Below, piece by piece: positions 33,343 through 41,911 of a stretch of DNA of 64,000 nucleotides. The DNA lies in the NCBI GenBank assembly GCA_001002285.1, contig LCLX01000001.1, positions 248,001 to 312,000 of the forward strand. The letters are read 5' to 3'. This DNA is from Microgenomates group bacterium GW2011_GWC1_46_15. GTDB taxonomy: Bacteria; Patescibacteria; Microgenomatia; UBA1400; UBA12028. Below the pieces are notes generated by a model. It worked only from the letters and a program-made list of their open reading frames with translations, was not told where the DNA came from and did not search any database. The position numbers and the translations under genes are program-made. Within the stretch, counting starts at the first letter, position 1. Each line of letters opens with the position of its first letter.

Positions 33343-34425
33343 ATGGCAAAACAATCAATCTTGGACTCCCGTGATGAAATAAAGAAACTTGATATGAGTA
33401 ACGTACTTGGTTCTGTTGAAAAACTTCCTGATCAAATTGAAGATGCGTGGGGCGCAACAAAACAGATTCAAGTTCCCCCCTCATACAAAGAAGTGAAGCA
33501 GATTGTTGTAAGTGGCATGGGTGGTTCAGCACTTGGTGCCAAAGTGATTAAAACGCTGTACAAATCGTCATTAAAAGTTCCTTTTGAAGTTGTCAATCAT
33601 TATGAACTTCCCACATATGTAGGGAGCGATACACTCGTCGTGTTGTCCAGTTATTCCGGAACAACGGAAGAAACATTGGCCTCTGCGGAAGACGCAAAAA
33701 AGCGTGGCGCAAAGTTGGCGGTGATTTGTGCAGGAGGAAAACTTGCGGAGTTTGCGAAAAAAGAGGAATGTCCCGCATACATTATTGATCCAAAATATAA
33801 TCCGTCGAATCAACCAAGAATGGCAATCGGATACTCCGTATTTGGCCAGCTTGGTTTGTTTCACGCGATGGGGTTGATTGAATTGGGCGACGATGATGTG
33901 GCAAAAGTAGTTGCCTTGCTTCGCACAAATGCAAAAAACTTGGTGCCGGAATCGGTTGACCACAACACCGCGAAGTTTTTGGCGTATGCCGCAGTAGATA
34001 AAATGCTTGTACTCATTTCCGCGGAACATTTGGAAGGGGCAGCGCACGCGTTTAACAATCAGCTCAATGAAAACGCGAAAAACTTAACCGCGGAAGCGCT
34101 TATCCCAGAACTCAACCATCACTACTTGGAAAGCCTTTCTTCTCCAATACACATGAAAGACGGTGTGTTGTTTTTCTTCATTGATTCAGGTTTGTATCAC
34201 CCCCGGGTGCAAGCACGGTTCCCGATCACGCTTGATGTTGTAGAGAAAAACGGGTTTCATGGAGAAATGATCCGCGCGGTGGCAAAAACAAAACTCGAGC
34301 AAGTATGGGAGATCATTCAGCTCGGCGCATACACCAATTTTTACTTGGCTATGCTAAATGGTATTAATCCCGCTCCAATTCCATGGGTTGATTATTTTAA
34401 AGAGCAGTTAGCCAAGGTAAAGTAA
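33343..34425 (+). CDS. Bifunctional phosphoglucose/phosphomannose isomerase
   Basis: Interconverts fructose 6-phosphate with glucose 6- or mannose 6-phosphate. The 360-residue protein has two SIS domains: VVSGMGGSALGAKVIKTL, the phosphate-binding SSYSGTTEETLAS, and the C-terminal part with NQLNENAKN and PELNHHYLE (catalytic Glu and His region). This smaller type replaces the classical Pgi in archaea and in many reduced bacteria. The start ATG 33343 follows GAAAGGAAAG. It lies between phosphohexomutase and HAD phosphatase genes in one cluster. Confidence 0.9.
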   Translation: MAKQSILDSRDEIKKLDMSNVLGSVEKLPDQIEDAWGATKQIQVPPSYKEVKQIVVSGMGGSALGAKVIKTLYKSSLKVPFEVVNHYELPTYVGSDTLVVLSSYSGTTEETLASAEDAKKRGAKLAVICAGGKLAEFAKKEECPAYIIDPKYNPSNQPRMAIGYSVFGQLGLFHAMGLIELGDDDVAKVVALLRTNAKNLVPESVDHNTAKFLAYAAVDKMLVLISAEHLEGAAHAFNNQLNENAKNLTAEALIPELNHHYLESLSSPIHMKDGVLFFFIDSGLYHPRVQARFPITLDVVEKNGFHGEMIRAVAKTKLEQVWEIIQLGAYTNFYLAMLNGINPAPIPWVDYFKEQLAKVK

Positions 34426-34448
34426 TATTTGCATACCGCGCGAGACAT

Positions 34449-35195
34449 ATGAAATACAAAGCACTTTTGCTTGATCTTGACGGGACAACCGTTCCCATGG
34501 GGTTTGGTCAACACACGCCAACAAAAGCGGTAAAAAATGCGATTATTGGTCTCCGTGGCAAAGTCCACGTATGTATTGCGACGGGGCGCGCGATGGATGG
34601 CACACTTCCCGTTCTTCAATCGTTAGGTATTTCTGATCCGTGTATTTTGTGTGGCGGGGCTGTGATCTACAATCCAGCACAAGCTAAAACGATTGAAAAA
34701 TTTACGATCCCGGATAAACATCTCGAAAAGATTTTCAGTATTCTTGGGAAAAAATTGAACAAGGCATATGTCCAAACGCAGGAACAGGAAGTCCGGTATG
34801 ATTCAACGCACCAGTATCACGATGTTACAAATATTTTTATCCAGGATATGTTTGAAAAGATTCAACACACCTACCTCACACCGCTGCGGAAAATCCGCGG
34901 CCTTTCACTTCAGGTGATGACAAAAACATTCAACGGGAATCCTGTTCTACAAATCTCCCATCATTCCGCGACAAAACAGCAGGCAATCAATCACCTCATC
35001 ACTTGGCTAAAAGTAAAGCCTGATCAAATTGTCGCGGTTGGCGACGGTGAAAACGACCTTCCAATGATTATTGCCGCTGGTATGGGTGTTGCGATGGGAA
35101 ATGCTGCCGATGGTCTCAAGTCCGTTGCCGACTACATTGCTCCTTCGGTTGATGAGGATGGCGTCGCGCACGTCATTGAAAAGTTTTTCTCTTGA
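34449..35195 (+). CDS. HAD-superfamily hydrolase, Cof type
   Basis: A phosphatase, probably for sugar phosphates. The 248-residue protein has motif I as LLLDLDGTTVPMG (nucleophile Asp and general acid Asp), motif II near VCIATGRAMD, a C2-type cap in the middle, and motif IV as AVGDGENDLPMIIAAG, followed by GVAMGNAADGLKSVADYIAP, which is very typical of Cof-like proteins. Length is normal. It is placed 23 bases after the isomerase gene and 15 before PpsA, so a role in sugar-phosphate balance is plausible. Confidence 0.88.
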   Translation: MKYKALLLDLDGTTVPMGFGQHTPTKAVKNAIIGLRGKVHVCIATGRAMDGTLPVLQSLGISDPCILCGGAVIYNPAQAKTIEKFTIPDKHLEKIFSILGKKLNKAYVQTQEQEVRYDSTHQYHDVTNIFIQDMFEKIQHTYLTPLRKIRGLSLQVMTKTFNGNPVLQISHHSATKQQAINHLITWLKVKPDQIVAVGDGENDLPMIIAAGMGVAMGNAADGLKSVADYIAPSVDEDGVAHVIEKFFS

Positions 35196-35210
35196 AGATA
35201 TGATGGGTGT

Positions 35211-37535
35211 ATGCCCAAAACTGCCCCTTTTGTCGTATGGTTTAAGGATGTTGATAAAGATTCCGGAAGTCTTGTTGGAGGGAAAGGTGCAAACCTCGGC
35301 GAGATGGTGTCCGCAAAGTTCCCCGTTCCCGATGGATTTATCGTAACTTCCCCCGCGTACTTTGCCATGCTCGATCATAATAAACTGCGGGACAGGATCC
35401 GTGCGTACTTAAAAGGGGTTGATGTATCCGACCCCGTCGCGTTAAACTCTGCGTCAAAAAACATTAAAAAGCTGATTAGCCGCGCGGAAGTTCCGGATGA
35501 TATGGCCCGCCAAATTATTGCGGCGTACCAAAAACTTGGAGAAGGAGCGCCGGTTGCTGTGCGGTCCAGTGCCACTGCTGAAGATTTACCTGGAGCTTCG
35601 TTTGCCGGCCAGCAGGCAACATTTTTGAACATTGCGGGCGATGCGAATGTCGTGAACGCGGTCCGTGATGCCTGGGCATCGTTGTTTGAAGCGCGTGCCA
35701 TTTTCTACCGCGTACAAAAAGGATTTGACCACTTCAAGATTGGACTGGCAGTTCCTGTTCAGCGCATGGTGCAGTCAGAAGTCAGTGGTGTGATGTTCTC
35801 GATTAACCCCGTGAACAATGACAAGCGTATTATCGTGATTGAGGCGGTGTGGGGACTTGGCGAAAACATTGTGCAGGGGTCAGTGACGCCAGATCACTAC
35901 GAAGTGGACAAGCAAACATGGAAAATCGTGCATAAAGAGACGGTCCCGCAACTCATCGAGATGGTGCGCAAAGAAGGTGGGACAAAAAACTATCCCATGC
36001 CAAAATCCCGCCAGAACAAAATCAAGGTAAACGATGCGCAGATTCTTGAGTTGGCACACCTTTCTCAACGGCTTCAACAGCACTACTTTTTCCCGCAGGA
36101 TAGCGAGTGGGCGCTGGAGAACGGCAAACTGTACCTCGTACAAACGCGCCCAATCACCACGATTGAAACAGTTGATAAAAACCGTGCTGATTCCGGCGGT
36201 GCGGACAAAGAAATCAAATCTGCAACCGCTTCAATGAAAGTGCTAACGAAAGGCGATCCCGCTTCTCCCGGTCTTGTGTCCGGTATTGTTCGGCACATTT
36301 TATCGCCAAAAGAAATCCACAAACTCAAAACTGGCGAAGTGATGGTGACGAGCATGACAACGCCGGACTTTGTTCCTGCTATGAAAAAAGCAGCAGCGCT
36401 CGTGACAGACAAAGGTGGGCAGACCTCGCACGCCGCAATTGTTTCACGCGAACTTGGGCTTGCGTGTGTTGTTGGAACAGGAAATGCAACAAAAGTATTA
36501 AAAGAAGGAAAACTTGTTACGGTGAACGGGAAAACCGGTGAAGTGTTTGAGGGTGGACTGTCCGCGCGTGTACTCAACAGCATTGATCTTGCGAAAAAAG
36601 CTGGATCTGCTCAGCAAAATCCACATGCACAGCAAAAAACCGCGACAAAAGTATACGTGAATCTTGCTGAGCCGGAACTTGCGCAAGATTTGTCACGGCG
36701 GAATGTTGATGGCATTGGTTTGCTCCGTGCGGAGTTCATGATCGCGCAAATTGGTGTGCATCCAAAAAAATTAATTCACGATAAACATGCGGAAGTATTT
36801 GTGCACAAACTTGCGGAAGGAATGGCAAAGTTTTGCGAAGCGTTCAATCCCCGGCCGGTGGTGTATCGCGCCACAGACTTTAAAACAAACGAGTACCGCA
36901 ACTTGGTTGGCGGTAAGGACTATGAACCGCAGGAAGAAAATCCAATGCTCGGATACCGCGGCGCTTTCCGGTATATCAGCGATGAAGCGGTGTTCAAGTT
37001 GGAGCTGGAAGCGATCAAAAAAGTCCGCGAAAAAATGGGACTCAAAAATCTTTGGCTTATGATTCCATTTGTGCGGACGGTTAAGGAAATGGAACAAGTC
37101 AAAACAATGGTCAACGCGCACGGGTTGTACCGTGGCGCTTCATTTAAACTCTGGATGATGGTCGAAATTCCCAGCAACGTTGTCCTCCTTGATGATTTCA
37201 TTAAGGTTGGAATAGATGGTATTTCTATTGGAACGAATGATCTCACCATGCTCATGCTCGGCACCGACCGCGATAACGAGCACGTTGCGAGTGTGTATGA
37301 CGAACGTAACCCCGCCGTGCTATGGGCGCTTGAAAAAGTTTGTACAACCGCGCGGAAACACGGCATCACCGCTTCTGTGTGCGGCCAGGCTCCATCAAAG
37401 TATCCCGATATTACTGAAAAATTAGTTGAGTGGGGCGCGACATCGGTGTCAGTGTCGCCGGATATGATCGACCGCACGCGCGAAGTCATTTACCAGGTTG
37501 AAAAAAAGATTGTTTCAAAAAAACACGATAAATAG
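35211..37535 (+). CDS. ppsA: Phosphoenolpyruvate synthase
   Basis: Converts pyruvate, ATP and water to phosphoenolpyruvate, AMP and phosphate, the first step of gluconeogenesis, or runs in reverse to make ATP. The 774-residue protein has the ATP-grasp part (GGKGANLGEM; VRSSATAEDLPGASFAGQQ), the phospho-histidine domain (TDKGGQTSHAAIVSRELGL, with catalytic His) and the PEP/pyruvate barrel (ISIGTNDLTMLMLGTDRDN and a Cys in SVCGQAPS). Length and order fit PpsA rather than pyruvate phosphate dikinase. TATGAT (35199-35204) lies exactly 6 nt before ATG, so the mRNA is likely leaderless. Confidence 0.95.
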   Translation: MPKTAPFVVWFKDVDKDSGSLVGGKGANLGEMVSAKFPVPDGFIVTSPAYFAMLDHNKLRDRIRAYLKGVDVSDPVALNSASKNIKKLISRAEVPDDMARQIIAAYQKLGEGAPVAVRSSATAEDLPGASFAGQQATFLNIAGDANVVNAVRDAWASLFEARAIFYRVQKGFDHFKIGLAVPVQRMVQSEVSGVMFSINPVNNDKRIIVIEAVWGLGENIVQGSVTPDHYEVDKQTWKIVHKETVPQLIEMVRKEGGTKNYPMPKSRQNKIKVNDAQILELAHLSQRLQQHYFFPQDSEWALENGKLYLVQTRPITTIETVDKNRADSGGADKEIKSATASMKVLTKGDPASPGLVSGIVRHILSPKEIHKLKTGEVMVTSMTTPDFVPAMKKAAALVTDKGGQTSHAAIVSRELGLACVVGTGNATKVLKEGKLVTVNGKTGEVFEGGLSARVLNSIDLAKKAGSAQQNPHAQQKTATKVYVNLAEPELAQDLSRRNVDGIGLLRAEFMIAQIGVHPKKLIHDKHAEVFVHKLAEGMAKFCEAFNPRPVVYRATDFKTNEYRNLVGGKDYEPQEENPMLGYRGAFRYISDEAVFKLELEAIKKVREKMGLKNLWLMIPFVRTVKEMEQVKTMVNAHGLYRGASFKLWMMVEIPSNVVLLDDFIKVGIDGISIGTNDLTMLMLGTDRDNEHVASVYDERNPAVLWALEKVCTTARKHGITASVCGQAPSKYPDITEKLVEWGATSVSVSPDMIDRTREVIYQVEKKIVSKKHDK

Positions 37536-37571
37536 GGCAAAATAGCGCAAAGAGGACGATGCAATAATACT

Positions 37572-38891
37572 ATGGCAAGTATTCAAACCATAAAAGCACG
37601 AGAGATTCTCGATTCTCGCGGGTATCCCACTATCGAAACGATGATTACGCTGGACAATGGAATTGTCGTGAGCGCTGCCGTGCCGTCGGGAACTTCAACC
37701 GGCAAACATGAGGCGGTGGAACTCCGTGACAACGATCAGTCGCGGTACTATGGTCGGGGTGTTTTAAAGGCTGTGAAGAACGTGAACGAAATCATTGCGC
37801 CGGTGGTAATTGGACAAGATCCAACAAAACAAACCACCATTGATCAAATTTTGGTGAACTTGGATGGAACACCAAATAAAAGCAAACTTGGAGCAAACGC
37901 AATCTTATCGGTTTCGCAAGCCGTCGCAAAAGCAGGCGCGGCGACGGTGGAACTTCCGCTCTATGAATACTTCAAACAAAAATATCAGATTGTGCAGAAC
38001 TACCACATCCCAACACCAATTTTTAACTTAATTAACGGCGGGGCGCACGGCGCGGGCAATCTTGATTTTCAAGAGTTCCAGATTATTCCCGCGAGTAATA
38101 AGCCGTTTTATAAAGCGCTGCAAATTGGGAGTGAGATTTTTATGAAACTTGAAGAAGTGCTCATTGCTAAAGGTGCGGTTCACTCAACCGGCATTGAAGG
38201 TGGATTTGCGCCCAATCTGTATACCAACACTGACGCGTTTCAACTCTTTTTTGAGACGATTACGCGCACACCGTATGTCGTCGCGCAGGACGTGTTTCTC
38301 GGGCTTGATGCGGCGGCGAATTATTTTTTCCATGGGGGAAAGTATAAAATCCGTGACCGGAACGATGCGTTTTCAACAAAAGAAATGATTCAGTTTTACA
38401 AAGAAGTGTCGCAGCAGTACCACGTGTTTTCGCTTGAGGATGGATTGGCGGAGGACGATTGGGACGGATGGAAAGCGATGACAACTGAGTTGGGTGGAAC
38501 GGTGATGATGATCGGTGACGATCTTCTCACAACGAGTAAAGAACGGGTTCTGCGCGCAATTCAGGAAAAGTCGTGTAACGCGGTGCTCGTAAAGCCAAAC
38601 CAGATTGGTACGGTAAGTGAAACCGTTGAAGTGGTAAAAATCGCAAAAGATGCGGGATGGCAGATTGTGTTTTCACATCGTTCCGGTGAAACCACCGATG
38701 ATTTTATCGCCGATATGGCAGTGGGACTTGGTGCGGACTACGCGAAATTTGGCGCGCCCGACCGCGGTGAGCGCGTTGTGAAGTACAACAGATTGCTGCA
38801 AATTGAGTCGGAGATTGCTCCTGTACCTGCGTCCCCCGCGGTTTCTCCAACTCCATCGGGAATGCCATCAACTTTTGCGCCCCGTACCTAG
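37572..38891 (+). CDS. eno: Enolase
   Basis: Interconverts 2-phosphoglycerate and phosphoenolpyruvate. The 439-residue protein starts with IKAREILDSRGYPTIE and has the Mg and catalytic residues in FSLEDGLAEDDWDGW, MMIGDDLLTT, AVLVKPNQIGT (catalytic Lys) and SHRSGETTDDFIAD (His), then KFGAPDRGERVVKYN. A tail of about 24 residues rich in Pro, Ser and Ala (APVPASPAVSPTPSG) extends past the usual end. It sits between ppsA and gpmI, so three neighbouring genes cover pyruvate to 3-phosphoglycerate. Confidence 0.96.
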   Translation: MASIQTIKAREILDSRGYPTIETMITLDNGIVVSAAVPSGTSTGKHEAVELRDNDQSRYYGRGVLKAVKNVNEIIAPVVIGQDPTKQTTIDQILVNLDGTPNKSKLGANAILSVSQAVAKAGAATVELPLYEYFKQKYQIVQNYHIPTPIFNLINGGAHGAGNLDFQEFQIIPASNKPFYKALQIGSEIFMKLEEVLIAKGAVHSTGIEGGFAPNLYTNTDAFQLFFETITRTPYVVAQDVFLGLDAAANYFFHGGKYKIRDRNDAFSTKEMIQFYKEVSQQYHVFSLEDGLAEDDWDGWKAMTTELGGTVMMIGDDLLTTSKERVLRAIQEKSCNAVLVKPNQIGTVSETVEVVKIAKDAGWQIVFSHRSGETTDDFIADMAVGLGADYAKFGAPDRGERVVKYNRLLQIESEIAPVPASPAVSPTPSGMPSTFAPRT

Positions 38892-38926
38892 ACTTTTCTC
38901 CTGAATTTCACTACACTGAATGCGCA

Positions 38927-40642
38927 ATGAATCAAGATATTTCTCAGCAGAATAGTGCTCAGCCAACTGTTTCTGTTGCCGCCATTCCTCCCGCTATTTC
39001 CAACGTCGTTTCTGCAGCTGTTCCCAAACCCGTTGTTCTTCTTATTCTCGACGGTTGGGGTATTGGCCCCGATAATCCCGGCAACGCCATTCTGCGTGCA
39101 AACACCCCCAACATGAAGTCGTATTGGGAAAACTATCCCCATGCCCAGCTCGAAGCATCCGGCGCTGCGGTTGGACTGCCAAAAGGTGAGGATGGAAACA
39201 CGGAAACGGGCCATTTGAATATTGGGGCTGGGCGCATTGTCTATCAGGACCTTCCGCGTATTAATATGTCGGTTGGCGATGGTTCGTTTTCCCAAAATGC
39301 CGCGTTTATCCAAGCATTTGATCACGTTAAAAAAAATAACAGCGCACTGCATCTGATGGGACTTGTTGGTTCGGGAGGTGTACACAGCACGCTTTCACAT
39401 TTGTATGCGTTGCTCGCGGCGGCAAAACAACACGGTATTACAGACCGCATTTTTATCCATGCGTTCACTGATGGCCGTGATTCCCCACCAATGTCTGGAA
39501 CCGATTACATCCGCCAGCTTCTTGATCACATCAAAACGTTGGGGGTGGGAAAACTGGCGACCGTGATAGGACGATATTTTGCGATGGACCGTGACCACAG
39601 ATGGGAAAGGACCGAAGTTGCATATAACGCGTTAGTCACTGGTGCAACCACATGCACACAGAACATTGAAGAAGAGATGAAAAAATCATATGCGGCAGGG
39701 AAAACCGATGAGTTCATCGAGCCGATTAGTATATGCGATGAGAATGGGAAACCGTATACCGTACAAGACAATGACGCGGTGATTTTCTTTAACTACCGCA
39801 TTGACCGCCCCCGGCAACTTACGAAAGCGTTTGTCTTGCCGGATTTTGAACGCGGTACAGGGCGTGAAGGATTTGACCCATACTCGGTAAAGTACACGAA
39901 GTCGCACCTTCAACAAGCAAGTGAAACAAAACCGTTTACCCGGAAAAAAGTTTTACACAATCTTTTGTTCATCACAATGACAGAGTATGAGCGTGGACTT
40001 CCAACGCTTGTTGCGTTTGCACCAGAGTACGTTGCGAATCCACTCGGAAAAGTTCTTTCAGAACACAATATACATCAACTTCGTATGGCTGAAACCGAAA
40101 AAGAGCGGTTTGTGACGTATTACTTTAATGGCCAGCGGGAAGACGCATTTACCGGCGAAGAGCATTTGATTGTTCCATCGCAAAAAGTGGCGACGTACGA
40201 TCTCATGCCGGAAATGAGCGCGAACGAAATTACGCGCGTCCTCCTTGAAAAAATTTCTTCAGGATCGTGTGATGTGATGATCGTAAACTATGCGAATGCA
40301 GATATGGTTGCACACACTGGAAATCTGCAGGCAACAGTAAAGGCATGCGAAGTTACTGATGCATGTGTCGGCCAGATTGTGTCCGCAGTTACTCAGGCTG
40401 GCGGTATTGTATTGATTACCGGTGACCATGGCAACGCTGAAGAGTTAATCAATAATGAAACCGGCGAAGTTGATACAGAACACAGCATTTACCCCGTTCC
40501 TCTTCTGGTGATAGGAAAGCAGTTTGAGCACGCAGAAAAAAAGGAGCTTGGAAAGGGTATTCTTGCCGATATTGCTCCAACACTGCTTCATTTACTTCAT
40601 ATTCCTCAACCACCAGAGATGACCGGCCGCGCGCTTATCTAA
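38927..40642 (+). CDS. gpmI: Cofactor-independent phosphoglycerate mutase, Ser-to-Thr variant
   Basis: Interconverts 3- and 2-phosphoglycerate. The 571-residue protein has a 34-residue Ala/Val/Pro-rich head before the usual start VVLLILDGWGIG. The phosphatase domain ends with the metal motif ITGDHGNAEEL, and the transferase domain carries HAFTDGRDSPP. The nucleophile motif, normally GNSEVGH, reads GNTETGH: Thr92 (ACG at 39200-39202) replaces the Ser that carries the phospho-enzyme. Alkaline-phosphatase-superfamily members with a Thr nucleophile exist, so activity is plausible. TACACT (38912-38917) lies 9 nt before ATG 38927. Confidence 0.93.
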   Translation: MNQDISQQNSAQPTVSVAAIPPAISNVVSAAVPKPVVLLILDGWGIGPDNPGNAILRANTPNMKSYWENYPHAQLEASGAAVGLPKGEDGNTETGHLNIGAGRIVYQDLPRINMSVGDGSFSQNAAFIQAFDHVKKNNSALHLMGLVGSGGVHSTLSHLYALLAAAKQHGITDRIFIHAFTDGRDSPPMSGTDYIRQLLDHIKTLGVGKLATVIGRYFAMDRDHRWERTEVAYNALVTGATTCTQNIEEEMKKSYAAGKTDEFIEPISICDENGKPYTVQDNDAVIFFNYRIDRPRQLTKAFVLPDFERGTGREGFDPYSVKYTKSHLQQASETKPFTRKKVLHNLLFITMTEYERGLPTLVAFAPEYVANPLGKVLSEHNIHQLRMAETEKERFVTYYFNGQREDAFTGEEHLIVPSQKVATYDLMPEMSANEITRVLLEKISSGSCDVMIVNYANADMVAHTGNLQATVKACEVTDACVGQIVSAVTQAGGIVLITGDHGNAEELINNETGEVDTEHSIYPVPLLVIGKQFEHAEKKELGKGILADIAPTLLHLLHIPQPPEMTGRALI

Positions 40643-40760
40643 ATTAAAGTACGTGACACGTTGACCACTTTCATTTTCGTAAGGTGATTGTTCGATTTCA
40701 CCGATATACTGATATATATTGCCTCTTGAGAGTGGAGTCTTGCTACAATATAGTTTAGGC

Positions 40761-41171
40761 ATGACGGAGAAAGAAGTGAAGCAAATCACCGATGCAATGA
40801 CCAAGGTCTTTTTCAAATGGCTGGAAAGTCCGGAGTTTGATGCAAAAGTAGAGAAAATTATACACAGGGTTCTTGGCGAGTATACGTCTGAGGTTGTGGA
40901 GAGTTCGTACACAATCCTCTACGAGAAGATTGATGAGCTAGAAGTAAGTGTAAGAAAAGATATTGCTGATTTAAAACAGGACGTTGCAGTTCTTAAACAA
41001 GACGTACATGTTCTAAAACAAGACGTTGCCGCGCTCAAACAGGATATGGGTATTCTTAAGCAAAAAGTTACACATCTTGAGCAAGACATTGCAATCCTCA
41101 AGGAAGACGTTGCCGACCTCAAGCAGGATATGCGTCTTGTAAAACGTGCGCTTAGTTCGCAAACTTCCTAA
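40761..41171 (+). CDS. Heptad-repeat coiled-coil protein
   Basis: A 136-residue protein: a helical head (MTEKEVKQITDAMTKVF, then WLESPEFDAKVEKII) and a tail made of eight seven-residue units of LKQDVAV type. The tail should form a long regular coiled coil, probably a trimer or tetramer. No signal peptide. Promoter: TTGAGA near 40727, then TATAGT (40749-40754) exactly 6 nt before ATG 40761. It overlaps lexA by 20 bases, tail to tail. The head shares the TEK and P-E-F pattern with the protein at 30398. Function unknown. Confidence 0.66.
   Translation: MTEKEVKQITDAMTKVFFKWLESPEFDAKVEKIIHRVLGEYTSEVVESSYTILYEKIDELEVSVRKDIADLKQDVAVLKQDVHVLKQDVAALKQDMGILKQKVTHLEQDIAILKEDVADLKQDMRLVKRALSSQTS
40971..41138 (+). 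repeat. Eight 21-nt coding repeats (LKQDxxx heptads)
   Basis: Each unit encodes L-K/E-Q/E-D/K-V/I/M plus two variable residues. The DNA copies are diverged at third positions, although core AAACAAGACGT-like stretches recur. The unit length keeps the frame, so copy-number change would lengthen or shorten the coil. Confidence 0.8.
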
Positions 41172-41772
41172 TCAATCCAACCACTCTTCCTTGCACCCGC
41201 ACGTTTGTCGCAAAAATCGGCTGCATGGTGGAGTTTGCCGGCTCAAGCCGTACCCGCGTGGCTTCCCTAAAGAAACGTTTGAGTGTTGCGAACCCATTGT
41301 CGAGCAGAGCGACAACAATCTCACCATTTGTCGCATCCTGGCGCTCTTCAATGACTACATAGTCACCGTCAAGAATACCGTCCTCAATCATGGAGTCACC
41401 TGTCACCTTTAATACGTATGACCGCGAACTGTTCGAAACAAGATCCGGTGGAACTTTAAACACCGCGTTGGGATCGGTATACGGCTGAATGGGCCTGCCC
41501 GCGGCAATAAAGCCGAGGAGTGGAATATCTACACTATCTACTGTACGCAAAAAGGTGCGGTCCAAAAGTTCCAGTCCGCGTACCGCCCCCTCATACTTTC
41601 TCAAGATTTTCTTGCGGATGAGCGCTTGGAGGTGTTCATGAATTGTCGCGAGCGAGGACACACCAATCGCGGTGGCAATTTCCTGCAACGTTGGAGAGTA
41701 CCCGTTGCGTTGGATGTACTGCGCGATAAAATCAACAATCTGGCGCTGACGCTTGTATAATGTAACAGCCAT
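41152..41772 (-). CDS. lexA: LexA repressor
   Basis: Represses DNA-damage genes and cuts itself when RecA is activated. The 206-residue protein has a winged HTH (RQRQIVDFIAQYIQRNGYSP, then IATAIGVSSLATIHEHL) and a C-terminal S24 domain with the Ala-Gly cleavage site in LGFIAAGRPI, catalytic Ser in VTGDSMIEDGI and catalytic Lys in FATLKRF. The layout is complete, and the start follows AAAGGAG. A minus-strand TATAGT (41831-41826) predicts a start near 41819. It is divergent from uvrB, so one intergenic region can control both. Confidence 0.94.
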   Translation of the reverse strand: MAVTLYKRQRQIVDFIAQYIQRNGYSPTLQEIATAIGVSSLATIHEHLQALIRKKILRKYEGAVRGLELLDRTFLRTVDSVDIPLLGFIAAGRPIQPYTDPNAVFKVPPDLVSNSSRSYVLKVTGDSMIEDGILDGDYVVIEERQDATNGEIVVALLDNGFATLKRFFREATRVRLEPANSTMQPIFATNVRVQGRVVGLIRKFAN

Positions 41773-41804
41773 GTGGGCTCCTTTCCCTGGTTTGTTTGTG
41801 TTCT

Positions 41805-41827
41805 GTTCGCCCGAATAGACATCGAAC
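41805..41827. promoter_or_regulatory. Candidate LexA operator between lexA and uvrB
   Basis: GTTCG (41805-41809) and CGAAC (41823-41827) are inverted arms 13 bases apart over the predicted lexA transcription start. Inside lies TAGACAT (41816-41822), which recurs at the uvrA promoter (44759-44765). The exact operator of this LexA is not known to me. Confidence 0.35.
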
Positions 41828-41911
41828 TATATCCACAATAACCGAAGGGAGAACGAAGAGTCAACTAGAACTTAATAGATCGAAAGAGATCAAGTAAAAT
41901 AAAGAAAAAAT

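Noticed and set aside
40971..41138. CRISPR-like or satellite repeat array
   Set aside because: The 21-nt units are in frame, encode a heptad coiled coil and are diverged at third codon positions.
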